A stretch of DNA of 64,000 nt. Source: Spongiactinospora rosea. Its GTDB lineage: Bacteria > Actinomycetota > Actinomycetes > Streptosporangiales > Streptosporangiaceae. Positions within the stretch are counted from its first letter, which is position 1, and each line of letters starts with the position of its first letter. The DNA lies in assembly GCF_003315795.1 (NCBI RefSeq), contig NZ_QMEY01000021.1, positions 104,046 to 168,045 on the forward strand, given 5' to 3'. Of the stretch, positions 17,057 through 25,672 are shown piece after piece. Position numbers and translations under genes: made by a program. The notes under the pieces were generated by a model. It worked only from the letters and a program-made list of their open reading frames with translations. It did no database searches and was not told the origin of the DNA.

Positions 17057-17857
17057 CTAGGCCCGTACCGTCGCCCGGTAGCGGTAGCGATCGGCGCGAT
17101 ACCGGATGACCCCTCGCTCGATCGGCCGCCGCTCGGCGTCCAAGAACAGCTGCCGGACCGCGAGGAGCGGAGAGCCCTCCTCGACGTCCAGCAGGGTGGC
17201 GTGCTCGGTGTCCGCGACGATCGCCTCGATCTCCAGGTCGGCGCTGGTCGGCGGGGCGCCCGCGGCGCGGAACGCGTCGTGCAGCGAAGCGGTGGAGAAG
17301 TCGGCGGCCAGCGCGAGCGGCAGCAGGTCGCCGGGGACCAGGCTGTGATCGACGGCCACCGGCAGGCCGTTGAGCCTGCGCAGCCGGCGCAGCGAGAACA
17401 GATCCGCGCCGGGGACCAGGCCGAGTTGCTCGGCCTCCTCGAAGGTCGCCGGCCGGATCTCCTGGGCGAGCACCTCGGAGTCGGGGACGTGCCCTTTCGA
17501 CCGGGCCATCTCGCTGAAGCTCATCAGCTTGCCCGGTGGCTCGGCGATGGGCGCGCCGTCCGGCGCTCCCGTACGGCCCGGCGCGGCCACGAACCAGCCG
17601 CGACCGGCCCGCGCCTCGACCAGGCCGCGGCTCTGCAAGTCGGCCAGCGCCTGCCGGAGGGTCATCCGGCTGACCGCGAAGCGGCGGCACTGGGCGGCCT
17701 CCGACTGGAGGCGGGAGCCCGCCTCGGCGCCCCGCAGCTCGTCCGCCAGGATCGCCGCGATCTGTTCCCAGCGCGGCCCGGCGGACGTGGACGGGACGTC
17801 CTCCAGCGTGGTGTTTCCGTCGTTCTCCACGCCGCCATGCTGCCGAGCGCCGACCAT
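17057..17857 (-). CDS. GntR-family regulator with UTRA ligand domain (HutC subfamily)
   Basis: A 266-residue repressor. The winged helix comes first (RWEQIAAILADELRG, FAVSRMTLRQALADLQSRG), then a UTRA sugar-phosphate-sensing domain from about residue 105. ATG at 17857 is used; an upstream TTG (17866) and a downstream GTG (17830) are also in frame. It precedes the sugar-transporter operon and faces the GH4/kinase operon. HutC-type operators lie in the gap, so it most likely represses both sides and responds to a phosphorylated intermediate. Confidence 0.87.
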   Translation of the reverse strand: MVGARQHGGVENDGNTTLEDVPSTSAGPRWEQIAAILADELRGAEAGSRLQSEAAQCRRFAVSRMTLRQALADLQSRGLVEARAGRGWFVAAPGRTGAPDGAPIAEPPGKLMSFSEMARSKGHVPDSEVLAQEIRPATFEEAEQLGLVPGADLFSLRRLRRLNGLPVAVDHSLVPGDLLPLALAADFSTASLHDAFRAAGAPPTSADLEIEAIVADTEHATLLDVEEGSPLLAVRQLFLDAERRPIERGVIRYRADRYRYRATVRA

Positions 17858-17860
17858 ACC

Positions 17861-17900
17861 TGTCAATAGATGGCCAGACAGGTTATTGACATGTCTATAC
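17861..17900. promoter_or_regulatory. Divergent operator region for the GntR regulator
   Basis: TGTCAATA (17861-17868) and TATTGACA (17884-17891) are perfect inverted copies 15 bases apart, each containing a TTGACA-like -35 box pointing outward. GTCTATAC at 17893-17900 matches the GTnTAnAC half-palindromic core known for HutC/YvoA-type GntR operators. Together they look like overlapping promoter/operator elements for both divergent operons. Seen directly; binding is inference. Confidence 0.6.
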
Positions 17901-17953
17901 AGCGAGACTCAGGATCTCCCCAAAGGCCGGGCGAGGCTGAAAGGAAACGTGTC

Positions 17954-19015
17954 GTGACGGATCTTCCGCTGGCCGAGTTCCGGCCCCGATCGCAGGTCGT
18001 CCTGCCGGAGCATCGGGTGGAGCGCGCCCGATGTCCCGCCATCGACGCGCACGCGCACCTCGGCCGCTGGCTGTCCGGCTGGGCCGGCCGGGACGGCGAA
18101 TGGGCGATACCGGACGTCGCCACGTGGCTGGAGGAGATGGACGCGTACAACGTGCGCGCCTTCGTGAACCTGGACGGGCGGTGGGGCGCGGAGCTGGACG
18201 CGAACCTCGACCGCTTCGACCGCGCCTTCCCCCGCAGGGTGGCCACCTTCTGTCACGTGAACTGGTCAGCGCTCGCCACGCCTGGACACGATCTGGTCAA
18301 AGACCTCGCCGCTTCGGTCCGCGCGGGCGCGGCCGGGCTGAAGGTGTGGAAGGACCTCGGCCTGCGGGTCCGCGACCACCGGGACGAACTCGTCCTGCCC
18401 GACGACCCCCGGCTCGGCGACCTGTGGTCGGCCGCCGGGGAGCTGGGCGTCCCGGTCTGGTGGCACGTCGCCGATCCGGTCGCCTTCTTCCAGCCGGTCG
18501 ACGGACGCAACGAGTACCTGGAACTGCTCACCGACCGGCCCGACTGGTCGTACGCGAGCGACGCCTTCCCACCCTTCCAACGGCTGATCGACGCGATGGA
18601 GACGGTGGTCGCGGCGCATCCGCGTACCACGTTCGTGGGCGTGCACGGCGGCAACTACGCCGAGAACCTCGGCTGGGTGCGGCGGATGCTCGACACCTAC
18701 CCGAACCTGCACATCGACATCGCCGCCCGCATCGCGCAACTCGGCCGCCAGGCGCGGGCCACCAGGGATCTCCTCCTCGCCCACCCGGACCGCGTGCTCT
18801 TCGGCGCCGACGAGATCCCGCCCACCGGCGAGAGCTACCCGATCCACTTCAGGTTCCTGGAGACGGCCGACGAGTGCTTCCCGCACTCGCCGGAGGACCC
18901 GCCGCCGCTGGGCCGGTGGACCATCTCCGGCCTGGACCTGCCGGACGAGGTGCTGGCCCAGGTGTACGCGGGCAACGCACTCGGACTCTTACCTCACCTG
19001 GAGGTACGCGCATGA
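17954..19015 (+). CDS. Amidohydrolase-2 family metal-dependent hydrolase
   Basis: A 353-residue TIM-barrel hydrolase. Features in order: DAHAHLGRW (HxH), KVWKDLGLR, WWHVADPVAF, GVHGGNYAENLG and FGADEIPP with the conserved Asp. This family includes lactonases and decarboxylases. GTG at 17954 is chosen since AAAGGAAA lies 8-14 bases upstream; the frame is open further up to 17870, which would run through the operator. First gene of the GH4 operon; overlaps the next gene by four bases. It may open a sugar lactone, which is inference. Confidence 0.82.
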   Translation: MTDLPLAEFRPRSQVVLPEHRVERARCPAIDAHAHLGRWLSGWAGRDGEWAIPDVATWLEEMDAYNVRAFVNLDGRWGAELDANLDRFDRAFPRRVATFCHVNWSALATPGHDLVKDLAASVRAGAAGLKVWKDLGLRVRDHRDELVLPDDPRLGDLWSAAGELGVPVWWHVADPVAFFQPVDGRNEYLELLTDRPDWSYASDAFPPFQRLIDAMETVVAAHPRTTFVGVHGGNYAENLGWVRRMLDTYPNLHIDIAARIAQLGRQARATRDLLLAHPDRVLFGADEIPPTGESYPIHFRFLETADECFPHSPEDPPPLGRWTISGLDLPDEVLAQVYAGNALGLLPHLEVRA

Positions 19016-20334
19016 CGAAGATCGCACTGGTCGGCGCGGGCGGGTACGAGTTCCCGCTGCGCCTGATGAACGACTTCCTCGCCTTTCCCAGTTTGCAGGA
19101 CGCCGCCTACGCGCTGATGGACATCGACCCGGCGGCGCTGACCCGCGCGGACCGCCTGATCCGCCGGTTGGTCCAGGCCCGGAGGGTTCCGGCCCGGGTC
19201 GAGCCGACGACGGACCTCCGCAAGGCGCTGTCCGGCGCGGACTTCGTCGTCACCTGCTTCCAGGCGGGTGGGCGCGAGGCGTACGCGCACGACATGGAGA
19301 TCCCGCGCCGGTACGGAATCGACCAGACCGTCGGCGACACGCTCGGTCCCGGCGGCGTCTTCCGCGGCCTGCGGTCGATGCGCGCCCTCGATGACGTGGT
19401 CCGCGTCATGGCCGAACACTGCCCTGACGCGCTGCTGCTCAACTACGCCAACCCGATGTCGGTCAACTGCTGGTTCGCGTCCGCCGCGGGGGCGAGGACG
19501 GCCGGGCTCTGCCACTCGGTGCGGCACACCGCCGACGAACTGGCCGCGATCCTGGGCTACCGCCCCGGCGACTACAGCTTCCGCGCGGCCGGGATCAACC
19601 ACCAGGCGTGGATGCTGGAGTTCCGGCACCGCGGCGTGGACGTACGGGCCGAACTGGCCGCCGCGGTCAACGCCTACCGCCGCGGCGACCGCGAGCCCGC
19701 CGAGCCGATCGACGAGTGGTACGCGGGCGGACGCGAGGCCGTACGCACCGAGATCCTGAACCTCACCGGCCACTTCCCGACCGAGTCCAGCCACCACGCG
19801 TCCGAGTACTACCCGCACTTCCGGCGCACACCGGGCGACGTGACCGCCTATCTGCCGCGGCGCTGGGACTATCTGGAGATCACCCGGGCCCAGACCGACA
19901 CCGACCAGGAGCTGCTGGCCGAACGGCTCGCCGCCGGAGAGCCCGAGGCCGGCGAGGAGTACGCGGCGTGGATCGCCGACTCCATCGTCACCGACACCCC
20001 GCGCACGGTCTACGGGAACGTGCCCAACACCGGTCTGATCACCAATCTGCCGGACGGATGCTGCGTGGAGGTCCCCTGCCTGGTCGACGGCTCCGGTGTC
20101 CAGCCCACCCACATCGGGCGGCTGCCGTCCGCGTGCGCCGGGATCAACCTCGCGTCCATCGGGTTGCAGGGGTGCGTGGTCGACGCCTACCGGCAGCGGT
20201 CCAGGGACCTGGTGTACGCCGCGGTCTCCCTGGACCGGCTCACCGGCTCCCTGCTCGGCCTGGACCAGATCCGCGCGATGACCGACGAACTGATCGAAGC
20301 GGAGCGACCGTGGTTGCCGGACTTCGGCGGCTGA
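19012..20334 (+). CDS. Glycoside hydrolase family 4 (alpha-galactosidase/alpha-glucuronidase-like)
   Basis: A 440-residue GH4 enzyme. N-terminal NAD-binding strand KIALVGAGGYEFP, then LMDIDP and ADFVVTCFQAGG. The metal-site Cys-His is in TAGLCHSVRHT and the second His in AAGINHQAWML. GH4 enzymes use NAD and Mn with oxidation at C3 and elimination, and can act on alpha- or beta-glycosides. Because the neighbouring importer is ABC type, the substrate is probably not phosphorylated. ATGA overlap with the upstream hydrolase; the PfkB kinase start lies inside its 3' end. Confidence 0.9.
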   Translation: MTKIALVGAGGYEFPLRLMNDFLAFPSLQDAAYALMDIDPAALTRADRLIRRLVQARRVPARVEPTTDLRKALSGADFVVTCFQAGGREAYAHDMEIPRRYGIDQTVGDTLGPGGVFRGLRSMRALDDVVRVMAEHCPDALLLNYANPMSVNCWFASAAGARTAGLCHSVRHTADELAAILGYRPGDYSFRAAGINHQAWMLEFRHRGVDVRAELAAAVNAYRRGDREPAEPIDEWYAGGREAVRTEILNLTGHFPTESSHHASEYYPHFRRTPGDVTAYLPRRWDYLEITRAQTDTDQELLAERLAAGEPEAGEEYAAWIADSIVTDTPRTVYGNVPNTGLITNLPDGCCVEVPCLVDGSGVQPTHIGRLPSACAGINLASIGLQGCVVDAYRQRSRDLVYAAVSLDRLTGSLLGLDQIRAMTDELIEAERPWLPDFGG

Positions 20335-21287
20335 CCGCCTGCGAGGTGGTGATCGGCACCGGCGGGATCGGCTCGGGCGTCGTCTTCGCCCTGGACTCCG
20401 ACCACGCGATCAGGCGCGAGGAGAGCCGGGCCGCCGACCTGCTCGACAGCCGGGACTACGGCAAGCTGCACATCGTCTGCCACTACCTGCGCACGCTGCT
20501 CCGACCGGATCTCCCGGTCGTGCCGGTCGGCGCGGTCGGCGCGGACGAACGGGGGTCCGCGCTGCTCGCCGAACTCCGCGCGGTCGGGCTCGACGCCACG
20601 CACGTGCGGATCGACGCGAGCCGCCCGACGTTGTTCGCCGCGTGCTTCGTGTATCCGTCCGGCGAGGGCGGGAACCTCACCGCCAGGAACTCCGCGAGCG
20701 CGAGCGTCGGCCTCGCCGACATACGGGGGGTGTCGCCGCTCTTCCGCCGCCACCGGGGCAAGGGGGTGGCGCTGGCGCTGCCCGAGGTACCGCTGCCCGC
20801 GCGGTCCGCGCTGCTCGACCTCGCCACCGAGCACGGCTTCTTCCGCGTCACGTCGTTCGTCAGCGGGGAGGCCGGGGAGGCGGAAGCACTGCTGCCGCGT
20901 ACGGACCTGCTGGCCGTCAACATCGACGAGGCACGCGCGCTCGTCCGGTCGCGGCACTCCGACCCCGCCGCCATCGTCACGGCGGCCATCGATCGGCACC
21001 CCGGCCTCAACATGGTCATCACCGCCGGAACCTCCGGCTCATGGGCCTGGGACACCGGCAGACTCACCCACTCCCCGGCCCGTCCCGCACGCGTCGCAAG
21101 TACGGCGGGCGCGGGCGACGCCTACCTCGCCGGCGTCCTCGCGGCCCTCGTCCAGGGCCGCACCCTCGCGGACGCCGCCCGGTACGGCGCGGTGGTCGCC
21201 ATGCTCAAGGTCACCTGTCCCCACACCATCAACCCCGACATCACCGCCGAAACCGTCACCACGGCCCTCGACCGTCTCCGCTGCTGA
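20310..21287 (+). CDS. PfkB/ribokinase-family carbohydrate kinase
   Basis: A 325-residue kinase. N-terminal VVIGTGGIGSG, and the C-terminal signature STAGAGDAYLAGVLAAL containing the catalytic Asp of GAGD. GTG at 20310 is preceded by GGAG and overlaps the GH4 gene by 25 bases. It presumably phosphorylates the sugar released by the glycosidase before the NagB-like and aldolase-like enzymes act. The GG motif region is atypical, so substrate cannot be guessed. Confidence 0.87.
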   Translation: MVAGLRRLTACEVVIGTGGIGSGVVFALDSDHAIRREESRAADLLDSRDYGKLHIVCHYLRTLLRPDLPVVPVGAVGADERGSALLAELRAVGLDATHVRIDASRPTLFAACFVYPSGEGGNLTARNSASASVGLADIRGVSPLFRRHRGKGVALALPEVPLPARSALLDLATEHGFFRVTSFVSGEAGEAEALLPRTDLLAVNIDEARALVRSRHSDPAAIVTAAIDRHPGLNMVITAGTSGSWAWDTGRLTHSPARPARVASTAGAGDAYLAGVLAALVQGRTLADAARYGAVVAMLKVTCPHTINPDITAETVTTALDRLRC

Positions 21288-21314
21288 GCCCCGCGCGGCG
21301 GGCGGCATGCCGCC

Positions 21315-21348
21315 GCGGCCGAGGTCGGGGCGGGGCGACCTCGGCCGC
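21315..21348. terminator. Bidirectional hairpin between convergent operons
   Basis: A perfect 13-bp stem (GCGGCCGAGGTCG with its reverse complement) and an eight-base loop. It sits in the 97-base gap between the kinase gene on + and the ABC ATPase gene on -. No U-run is present, which is common in high-GC actinomycetes. Confidence 0.7.
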
Positions 21349-21384
21349 GACGGTGTGCCTTCGTGCCAGGGGAAAAGAGCGAGA

Positions 21385-22119
21385 TCAGGGGAGGGTTCTG
21401 CTGAGGAAGGCCCTGGTCTCGGGGTGGGCGGGCTCGGTGAAGATGACCTCTGGGGGGCCGTGTTCGAGGAGGACGCCGTTGTGCAGGAAGCCCACCGTGT
21501 CCGCGATCTCCCGCGCGAACGCCATCTCGTGCGTCGCCAGGACCATGGTCATGCCCCCTTCCTTCAGCTCCCTGATGATGTTGAGCACCTCGCTCACCAG
21601 CGTCGGGTCCAGCGCGGAGGTGACCTCGTCCAGGAGCATCAGGCGTGGCCCCGGGGCCAGCGCGCGGATGATGGCCACCCGCTGCTGCTGACCGCCGGAC
21701 AGCCGGTCCGGGTAGGCGTCCGCCTTGCCGGCGAGGCCGAAGCGGGCCAGGAGTTCGCGGGCGCGGGCCTCCGCCTTGGCCCGGCTCACCCGGTGGACCT
21801 TTCGCGGGGCGAGGCAGATGTTGTCCAGGACCGTCATGTGCGGGAACAGGTTGAACGCCTGGAAGACCATCCCGATCCGCTTGCGCACGTCGTCCGGGTC
21901 GGCGCGGACGGCGGTGATCTCCTCGCCGTCGAGGTGGATGGCGCCGTCGTCCACCGTCTCCAGCAGGTTGACGCAGCGCAGCAGCGTCGACTTGCCCGAC
22001 CCCGACGCGCCGATCAGGCACACCACCTGGTGCGACTCGACCGTCAGGTCGACGCCGCGCAGGACGCTGTGGTCGCCGAAGTGCTTCCAGACGTTCTCGA
22101 CGTCGAGCAGCGCGCTCAT
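21385..22119 (-). CDS. Polar amino-acid ABC transporter ATPase (GlnQ/GluA-like)
   Basis: A 244-residue ATPase: Walker A GASGSGKST, Q-loop VFQAFNLFPHMT, signature LSGGQQQR, Walker B LMLLDEVTSALDP and switch His in LATHEMAFA. The VFQxFNLFPH motif is typical for polar amino-acid uptake. It overlaps the permease gene by four bases. It is the last gene of a binding protein-permease-ATPase operon. Confidence 0.94.
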   Translation of the reverse strand: MSALLDVENVWKHFGDHSVLRGVDLTVESHQVVCLIGASGSGKSTLLRCVNLLETVDDGAIHLDGEEITAVRADPDDVRKRIGMVFQAFNLFPHMTVLDNICLAPRKVHRVSRAKAEARARELLARFGLAGKADAYPDRLSGGQQQRVAIIRALAPGPRLMLLDEVTSALDPTLVSEVLNIIRELKEGGMTMVLATHEMAFAREIADTVGFLHNGVLLEHGPPEVIFTEPAHPETRAFLSRTLP

Positions 22120-22952
22120 GCGCCCCGCCGCCTTCTGGCGCGCGCCGCCAGGTAGTCGGTGAAGCGGGCCATCGGGATGGTGAGCAGGATGAACATCAGG
22201 GCGGCCACCAGGTAGGGCGTGTAGTTGAAGTCGCGGCCCGCGTAGATCTGCGCCTGCCGGATGGCCTCGATGACGCCGATCGTGGAGGCGAGGCCGGTGT
22301 CCTTCTGCAGGGACACGAAGTCGTTGAGCAGCGGGGGCACCACCCGGCGTACGGCCTGCGGGAGTACGACGTACCGCATCGCCTGGCCGTGGGACAGCCC
22401 GAGCGAGCGGGCCGCGGCCTGCTGGCTCGGGTGGACGGTCTCGATGCCCGCCCGGAAGACCTCGGCGACGTAGGCGCTGTAGGAGAGGGTGAGCGCGATG
22501 ACGGCGAGCGTGGTCTCGTCCTTCGGCACGCCCTGTAGCTCCAGCGCCGGGAGGCCGAACCCGATCAGCAGGATGACCAGCAGCGTCGGCACGCCCCTGA
22601 ACACGTCCACGTAGATCACGGCCAGCGCGCGCAGCGGGAAGAAGATGGGGGCGCTGAGCTGGCGTACCATCGCGATCAGCAGCCCGGCCAGCAGGATCAG
22701 CGGCTCGGCGATCAGGAAGATCTTGACGTTGTTCCAGAACCCGGCGAGCACGTCGGGCAGCGCGGCGGCGAACACCTCGCCATCGAAGAACGTCTCCCGC
22801 ACGCGTTCCCAGCCGGGCGCGTTGGTGACCACCAGCGCGACCAGCACCAGGAACACGAACGTCGACGCGGTCGCGATCGACCCCGACCGCAGGGCACGCC
22901 GCCGCCGCTGCCGCTCACGCTCGATCTGCCGGGGACTCTTCACCCAGGTCAT
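22116..22952 (-). CDS. Polar amino-acid ABC transporter permease (HisM/GlnP type)
   Basis: A 278-residue permease. FWNNVKIFLIAEPLILLAGL begins the family-3 permease core, followed by VDVFRGVPTLLVILLIGFG and the EAA-like loop AARSLGLSHGQAMRYVVLPQAVRR. The start at 22952 (MTWVKSP) is preferred over an upstream in-frame ATG at 23051, which lies inside the binding-protein gene. A long Arg-rich cytoplasmic N-terminus precedes the first helix. Confidence 0.92.
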   Translation of the reverse strand: MTWVKSPRQIERERQRRRRALRSGSIATASTFVFLVLVALVVTNAPGWERVRETFFDGEVFAAALPDVLAGFWNNVKIFLIAEPLILLAGLLIAMVRQLSAPIFFPLRALAVIYVDVFRGVPTLLVILLIGFGLPALELQGVPKDETTLAVIALTLSYSAYVAEVFRAGIETVHPSQQAAARSLGLSHGQAMRYVVLPQAVRRVVPPLLNDFVSLQKDTGLASTIGVIEAIRQAQIYAGRDFNYTPYLVAALMFILLTIPMARFTDYLAARARRRRGA

Positions 22953-23833
22953 GACAGGTCGGGAGCGCCCACCGCGGAGCCCAGCCACTGCTTTTCGATC
23001 TTGTCCAGCGCGCCCGACTCGCGGAGCCCGCCGATCGCCTGGTCCACGCACCCGACCAGTGGGCTGCCCTTCTCGAAGACCAGCCCGAACTCCTCAGGAG
23101 CCGCGCCGCCCGTGCCGAACTGGCCGACGATCTTGCTGTTCTCCACCTGTGCCGCCGTCACGTAGAACGCCGTGGGCAGGTCCACCACGATGGCCTCGAC
23201 CTGCTTGTTCTTCAGCGCGTTCACCGCGTCCACCTGCTGGCTGTAGACCTTGGGCTCGGCGGCCGGCTGGATGACGTCCTGTACGGCCTGCAGCGACGTC
23301 GTCCCCACCTGGACCCCGATGACCGCGTCCTTCAGCGCCGCGATGTCCTTGGCCCCGGCGATCTTGGAGCCTTCCACCGCCACCACGGCCTGCTTGACCG
23401 TGTAGTAGCCCTTGCTGAAGTCGACCACCTTCGCCCGCTGCGGCGTGATCGACACCTGGTTGACGTCGAAGTCGAACTTCTTCGCGCCCGGCGCGAACGC
23501 CGAGTCGAAGGGGATGGTCACCCACTCGACCTCGTTCTTGGCGAACCCCAGGCCCTCGGCCACCGCGTACGTCACCGCGCTCTCGAAGCCCTGCCCGTTG
23601 GCCGGGTCGTCGTCTTTGAACCACGGGTCGTAGGCGGGCTTGTCGGTGCCCACGGTCAGCTTGCCCGGCGTCTTCAGGGCGAGCGCGTCCTTGGTGCAGG
23701 ACGCCGACGGGCTCGCCCCGCCGGAACCCGTGGCCGCGGGGGTCTTGTCGACCGGCGCGCACGCCACGGCACACGCCACCGCAGCCGTCGTCAGCGCGCC
23801 GAGCGCGTACGGCATGGGGGAACGACGGACCAT
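22949..23833 (-). CDS. Polar amino-acid ABC transporter substrate-binding lipoprotein
   Basis: A 294-residue family-3 solute-binding protein. Signal peptide with lipobox-like AVACA near residue 25; mature part with LTVGTDKPAYDPWF, FDVNQVSITPQRAKVVDFS and VGVQVGTTS-like segments of the glutamate/glutamine/arginine class. GGAGG lies just upstream of the ATG at 23833. The open frame extends to 23884 but lacks a signal sequence there. Ligand not identifiable. Confidence 0.9.
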   Translation of the reverse strand: MVRRSPMPYALGALTTAAVACAVACAPVDKTPAATGSGGASPSASCTKDALALKTPGKLTVGTDKPAYDPWFKDDDPANGQGFESAVTYAVAEGLGFAKNEVEWVTIPFDSAFAPGAKKFDFDVNQVSITPQRAKVVDFSKGYYTVKQAVVAVEGSKIAGAKDIAALKDAVIGVQVGTTSLQAVQDVIQPAAEPKVYSQQVDAVNALKNKQVEAIVVDLPTAFYVTAAQVENSKIVGQFGTGGAAPEEFGLVFEKGSPLVGCVDQAIGGLRESGALDKIEKQWLGSAVGAPDLS

Positions 23834-23945
23834 GACGGCCTCCGGGGGATTGTCCTGTGCGAACGTCCAAGAGTCTAGACACAACCCCCGGCATCCAGGC
23901 GGCCCGGGTACATCAAACCCGCTATCCCGATCGGTAAACCACCGA

Positions 23946-24782
23946 TCACCCGCGGCTCTCCCGAACCGTGACCATGTCCCCAGGCCGCAGCCCCAGCTCC
24001 GCGGTCGCCGACCCCTGGTTCACGGCCAGGCCGAGCCACCCCGAGGAGTCCTCGTAGCAGAGCAGGTGTCCCCGTGGCACCGCGCCGAACGTGTGCTGGA
24101 ACGGCATGGTCACCGTCCGGGTCTCGCCGGAGTCGTCGGTCCAGCCGACCTCCAGCCGCGCGCCGTACTCGTCGCCGAGCCCGAACGCCTCGTCCAGGTG
24201 CCCCCGCTCGCCGCCGAGGATCAGGCTGCCGAACTCGTCGATGTAGAGCACCGGCACGACCAGCTCCCCCGGCGTGACCCGCGGCTCGGGGATGTCCAGC
24301 CGGACCAGCTCGCCGGGGGGCACTTCGGCGCCCAGCGAGCGGAGTTCGACGCCGAGCGCGATGTGCGCCGCGGCGGGCGCGAAGATGTCCCTGCCGTGGA
24401 AGGTGCTGGACACGCCGGGCAGCCGGTAGTCGGGATTGTCCAGCCGGTACACCGCCTCGATGCCGCCCAGCGGCTCGCACACCGGGACGAGCAGCCCGTT
24501 GTCCGGCCCCACCAGCACGTCGCCGCGGGCGGTCTCCACCGCGATCGGCCGCCGTGGGGTGCCGACCCCCGGGTCCACGATGCCGACGTGCACCCCCACC
24601 GGCAGGTACGGCAGCGCGCGCCGGAGCAGCATCGCGCCCTCGACGATCTGGTACTTGGTGATCTCGTCGCTGAGCACCAGCACGGTCGCCCCGGGCGCGA
24701 GAGAGTGGACGACCCCGGCGCAGGTCGCCGTGGATGCCGCCCCGAAGTCGGTGGAGAGACTGACGAACACAAGGGCGAGCAT
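23946..24782 (-). CDS. SAM hydroxide adenosyltransferase (DUF62 / chlorinase-fluorinase fold)
   Basis: A 278-residue protein opening with VFVSLSTDFG, where the Asp of TDFG is a family hallmark, then VGIVDPGVGTPRRPIAVE, LVGPDNGLLVP and STFHGRDIFAPAAAHIALG. These motifs define the DUF62 family, which uses hydroxide to split S-adenosylmethionine to adenosine and methionine; halogenase relatives use halide. ATG at 24782 is chosen because it starts the conserved core; no strong ribosome site. It follows rplI on the same strand but behind a hairpin, so it is likely a separate transcript. Confidence 0.87.
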   Translation of the reverse strand: MLALVFVSLSTDFGAASTATCAGVVHSLAPGATVLVLSDEITKYQIVEGAMLLRRALPYLPVGVHVGIVDPGVGTPRRPIAVETARGDVLVGPDNGLLVPVCEPLGGIEAVYRLDNPDYRLPGVSSTFHGRDIFAPAAAHIALGVELRSLGAEVPPGELVRLDIPEPRVTPGELVVPVLYIDEFGSLILGGERGHLDEAFGLGDEYGARLEVGWTDDSGETRTVTMPFQHTFGAVPRGHLLCYEDSSGWLGLAVNQGSATAELGLRPGDMVTVRESRG

Positions 24783-24800
24783 ACGAGGCGGCCGCAAAGC

Positions 24801-24837
24801 GCCAAGGCCCTCCCCCGCGCCGGGGAAGGGCCTTGGC
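24801..24837 (-). terminator. Hairpin terminator after rplI
   Basis: An 11-bp stem, GCCAAGGCCCT with its exact complement, extended inward by CCCC/GGGG, located 60 bases past the rplI stop and directly before the DUF62 gene. Self-complementary, so active on either strand in principle. No U-run. Confidence 0.7.
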
Positions 24838-24898
24838 CTAATGATGTGACCCGGCCTAATGACACGGCCGGGAGGGCACCGCCGGGAGGGCACCGCCG

Positions 24899-25345
24899 TC
24901 AGGCGGCGACCACCTCGATGTCGAGGGCGGCGGACACCTCGGGGTGCAGCCGCACGGACACCCGGTGCGAGCCGGTGCTCTTGATCGTGTTGGTGATCTC
25001 GATGCGCCGGCGGTCGAGGTCGGGGCCGCCCGCGGCCTTGACGGCCTCGGCGACGTCACCGGTGGTGATCGAGCCGAACAGGCGGCCGGCCTCGCCGGCC
25101 CGCGTCTTCAGCGTCACCCGCAGCGACTTGAGCTGGGCGGCGACCTCCTGGGCGGTGCCCAGGTCGCGGATCTCCCGCGTGGACCGCGCCTTCTTGATCG
25201 TCGCGATCTGCTTCTCGCCACCGCGGGTCCACTTGATCGCGTAGCCGCGCGGCAGCAGGTAGTTGCGCCCGTAGCCGTCCTTGACCGTGACGACGTCACC
25301 GGGAGCGCCGAGGCCGGAAACCTCGCTGGTGAGAATGAGCTTCAT
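24899..25345 (-). CDS. rplI: 50S ribosomal protein L9
   Basis: 148 residues with the L9 signature: MKLILTSEVSGLG, GDVVTVKDGYGRNYLLPRGY near residue 18-37, the connecting helix, and the C-terminal rRNA-binding domain ending LHPEVSAALDIEVV. Last gene of the rpsF-ssb-rpsR-rplI operon, 14 bases after rpsR. Full length. Confidence 0.97.
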   Translation of the reverse strand: MKLILTSEVSGLGAPGDVVTVKDGYGRNYLLPRGYAIKWTRGGEKQIATIKKARSTREIRDLGTAQEVAAQLKSLRVTLKTRAGEAGRLFGSITTGDVAEAVKAAGGPDLDRRRIEITNTIKSTGSHRVSVRLHPEVSAALDIEVVAA

Positions 25346-25359
25346 CGGTCTGGACCTCC

Positions 25360-25596
25360 TTAGCGAGCGGTGCTCGTGTAGGGCAGCAGGGCCATCTCAC
25401 GGGCGTTCTTGATCGCGGTCGCCACGTCGCGCTGGTGCTGGGTGCAGTTGCCCGTCACCCGGCGGGCACGGATCTTGCCACGGTCGGAGATGAACTTCCG
25501 CAGCAGCGCCGTGTCCTTGTAGTCGACGTAGGAGATCTTGTCGTGGCAGAACAGGCAAACCTTCTTCTTCGGCTTGCGCAATGCCGGCTTGGCCAT
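25360..25596 (-). CDS. rpsR: 30S ribosomal protein S18
   Basis: 78 residues, with DKISYVDYKDTALLRKFISD and GNCTQHQRDVATAIKNAREMALLPY. Cys pairs in VCLFC and a later Cys in GNC give a potential zinc site, marking it as the C+ type S18; actinobacteria often carry a zinc-free paralogue elsewhere. Operon gene; length is standard. Confidence 0.96.
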   Translation of the reverse strand: MAKPALRKPKKKVCLFCHDKISYVDYKDTALLRKFISDRGKIRARRVTGNCTQHQRDVATAIKNAREMALLPYTSTAR

Positions 25597-25672
25597 CGTG
25601 GTGCTCCTCTCAGAGCCCCGCCGCGAGGGCGGGAATGGTCATCGGATTGGTTGGTAAAGGGGGTGCCGAGGG

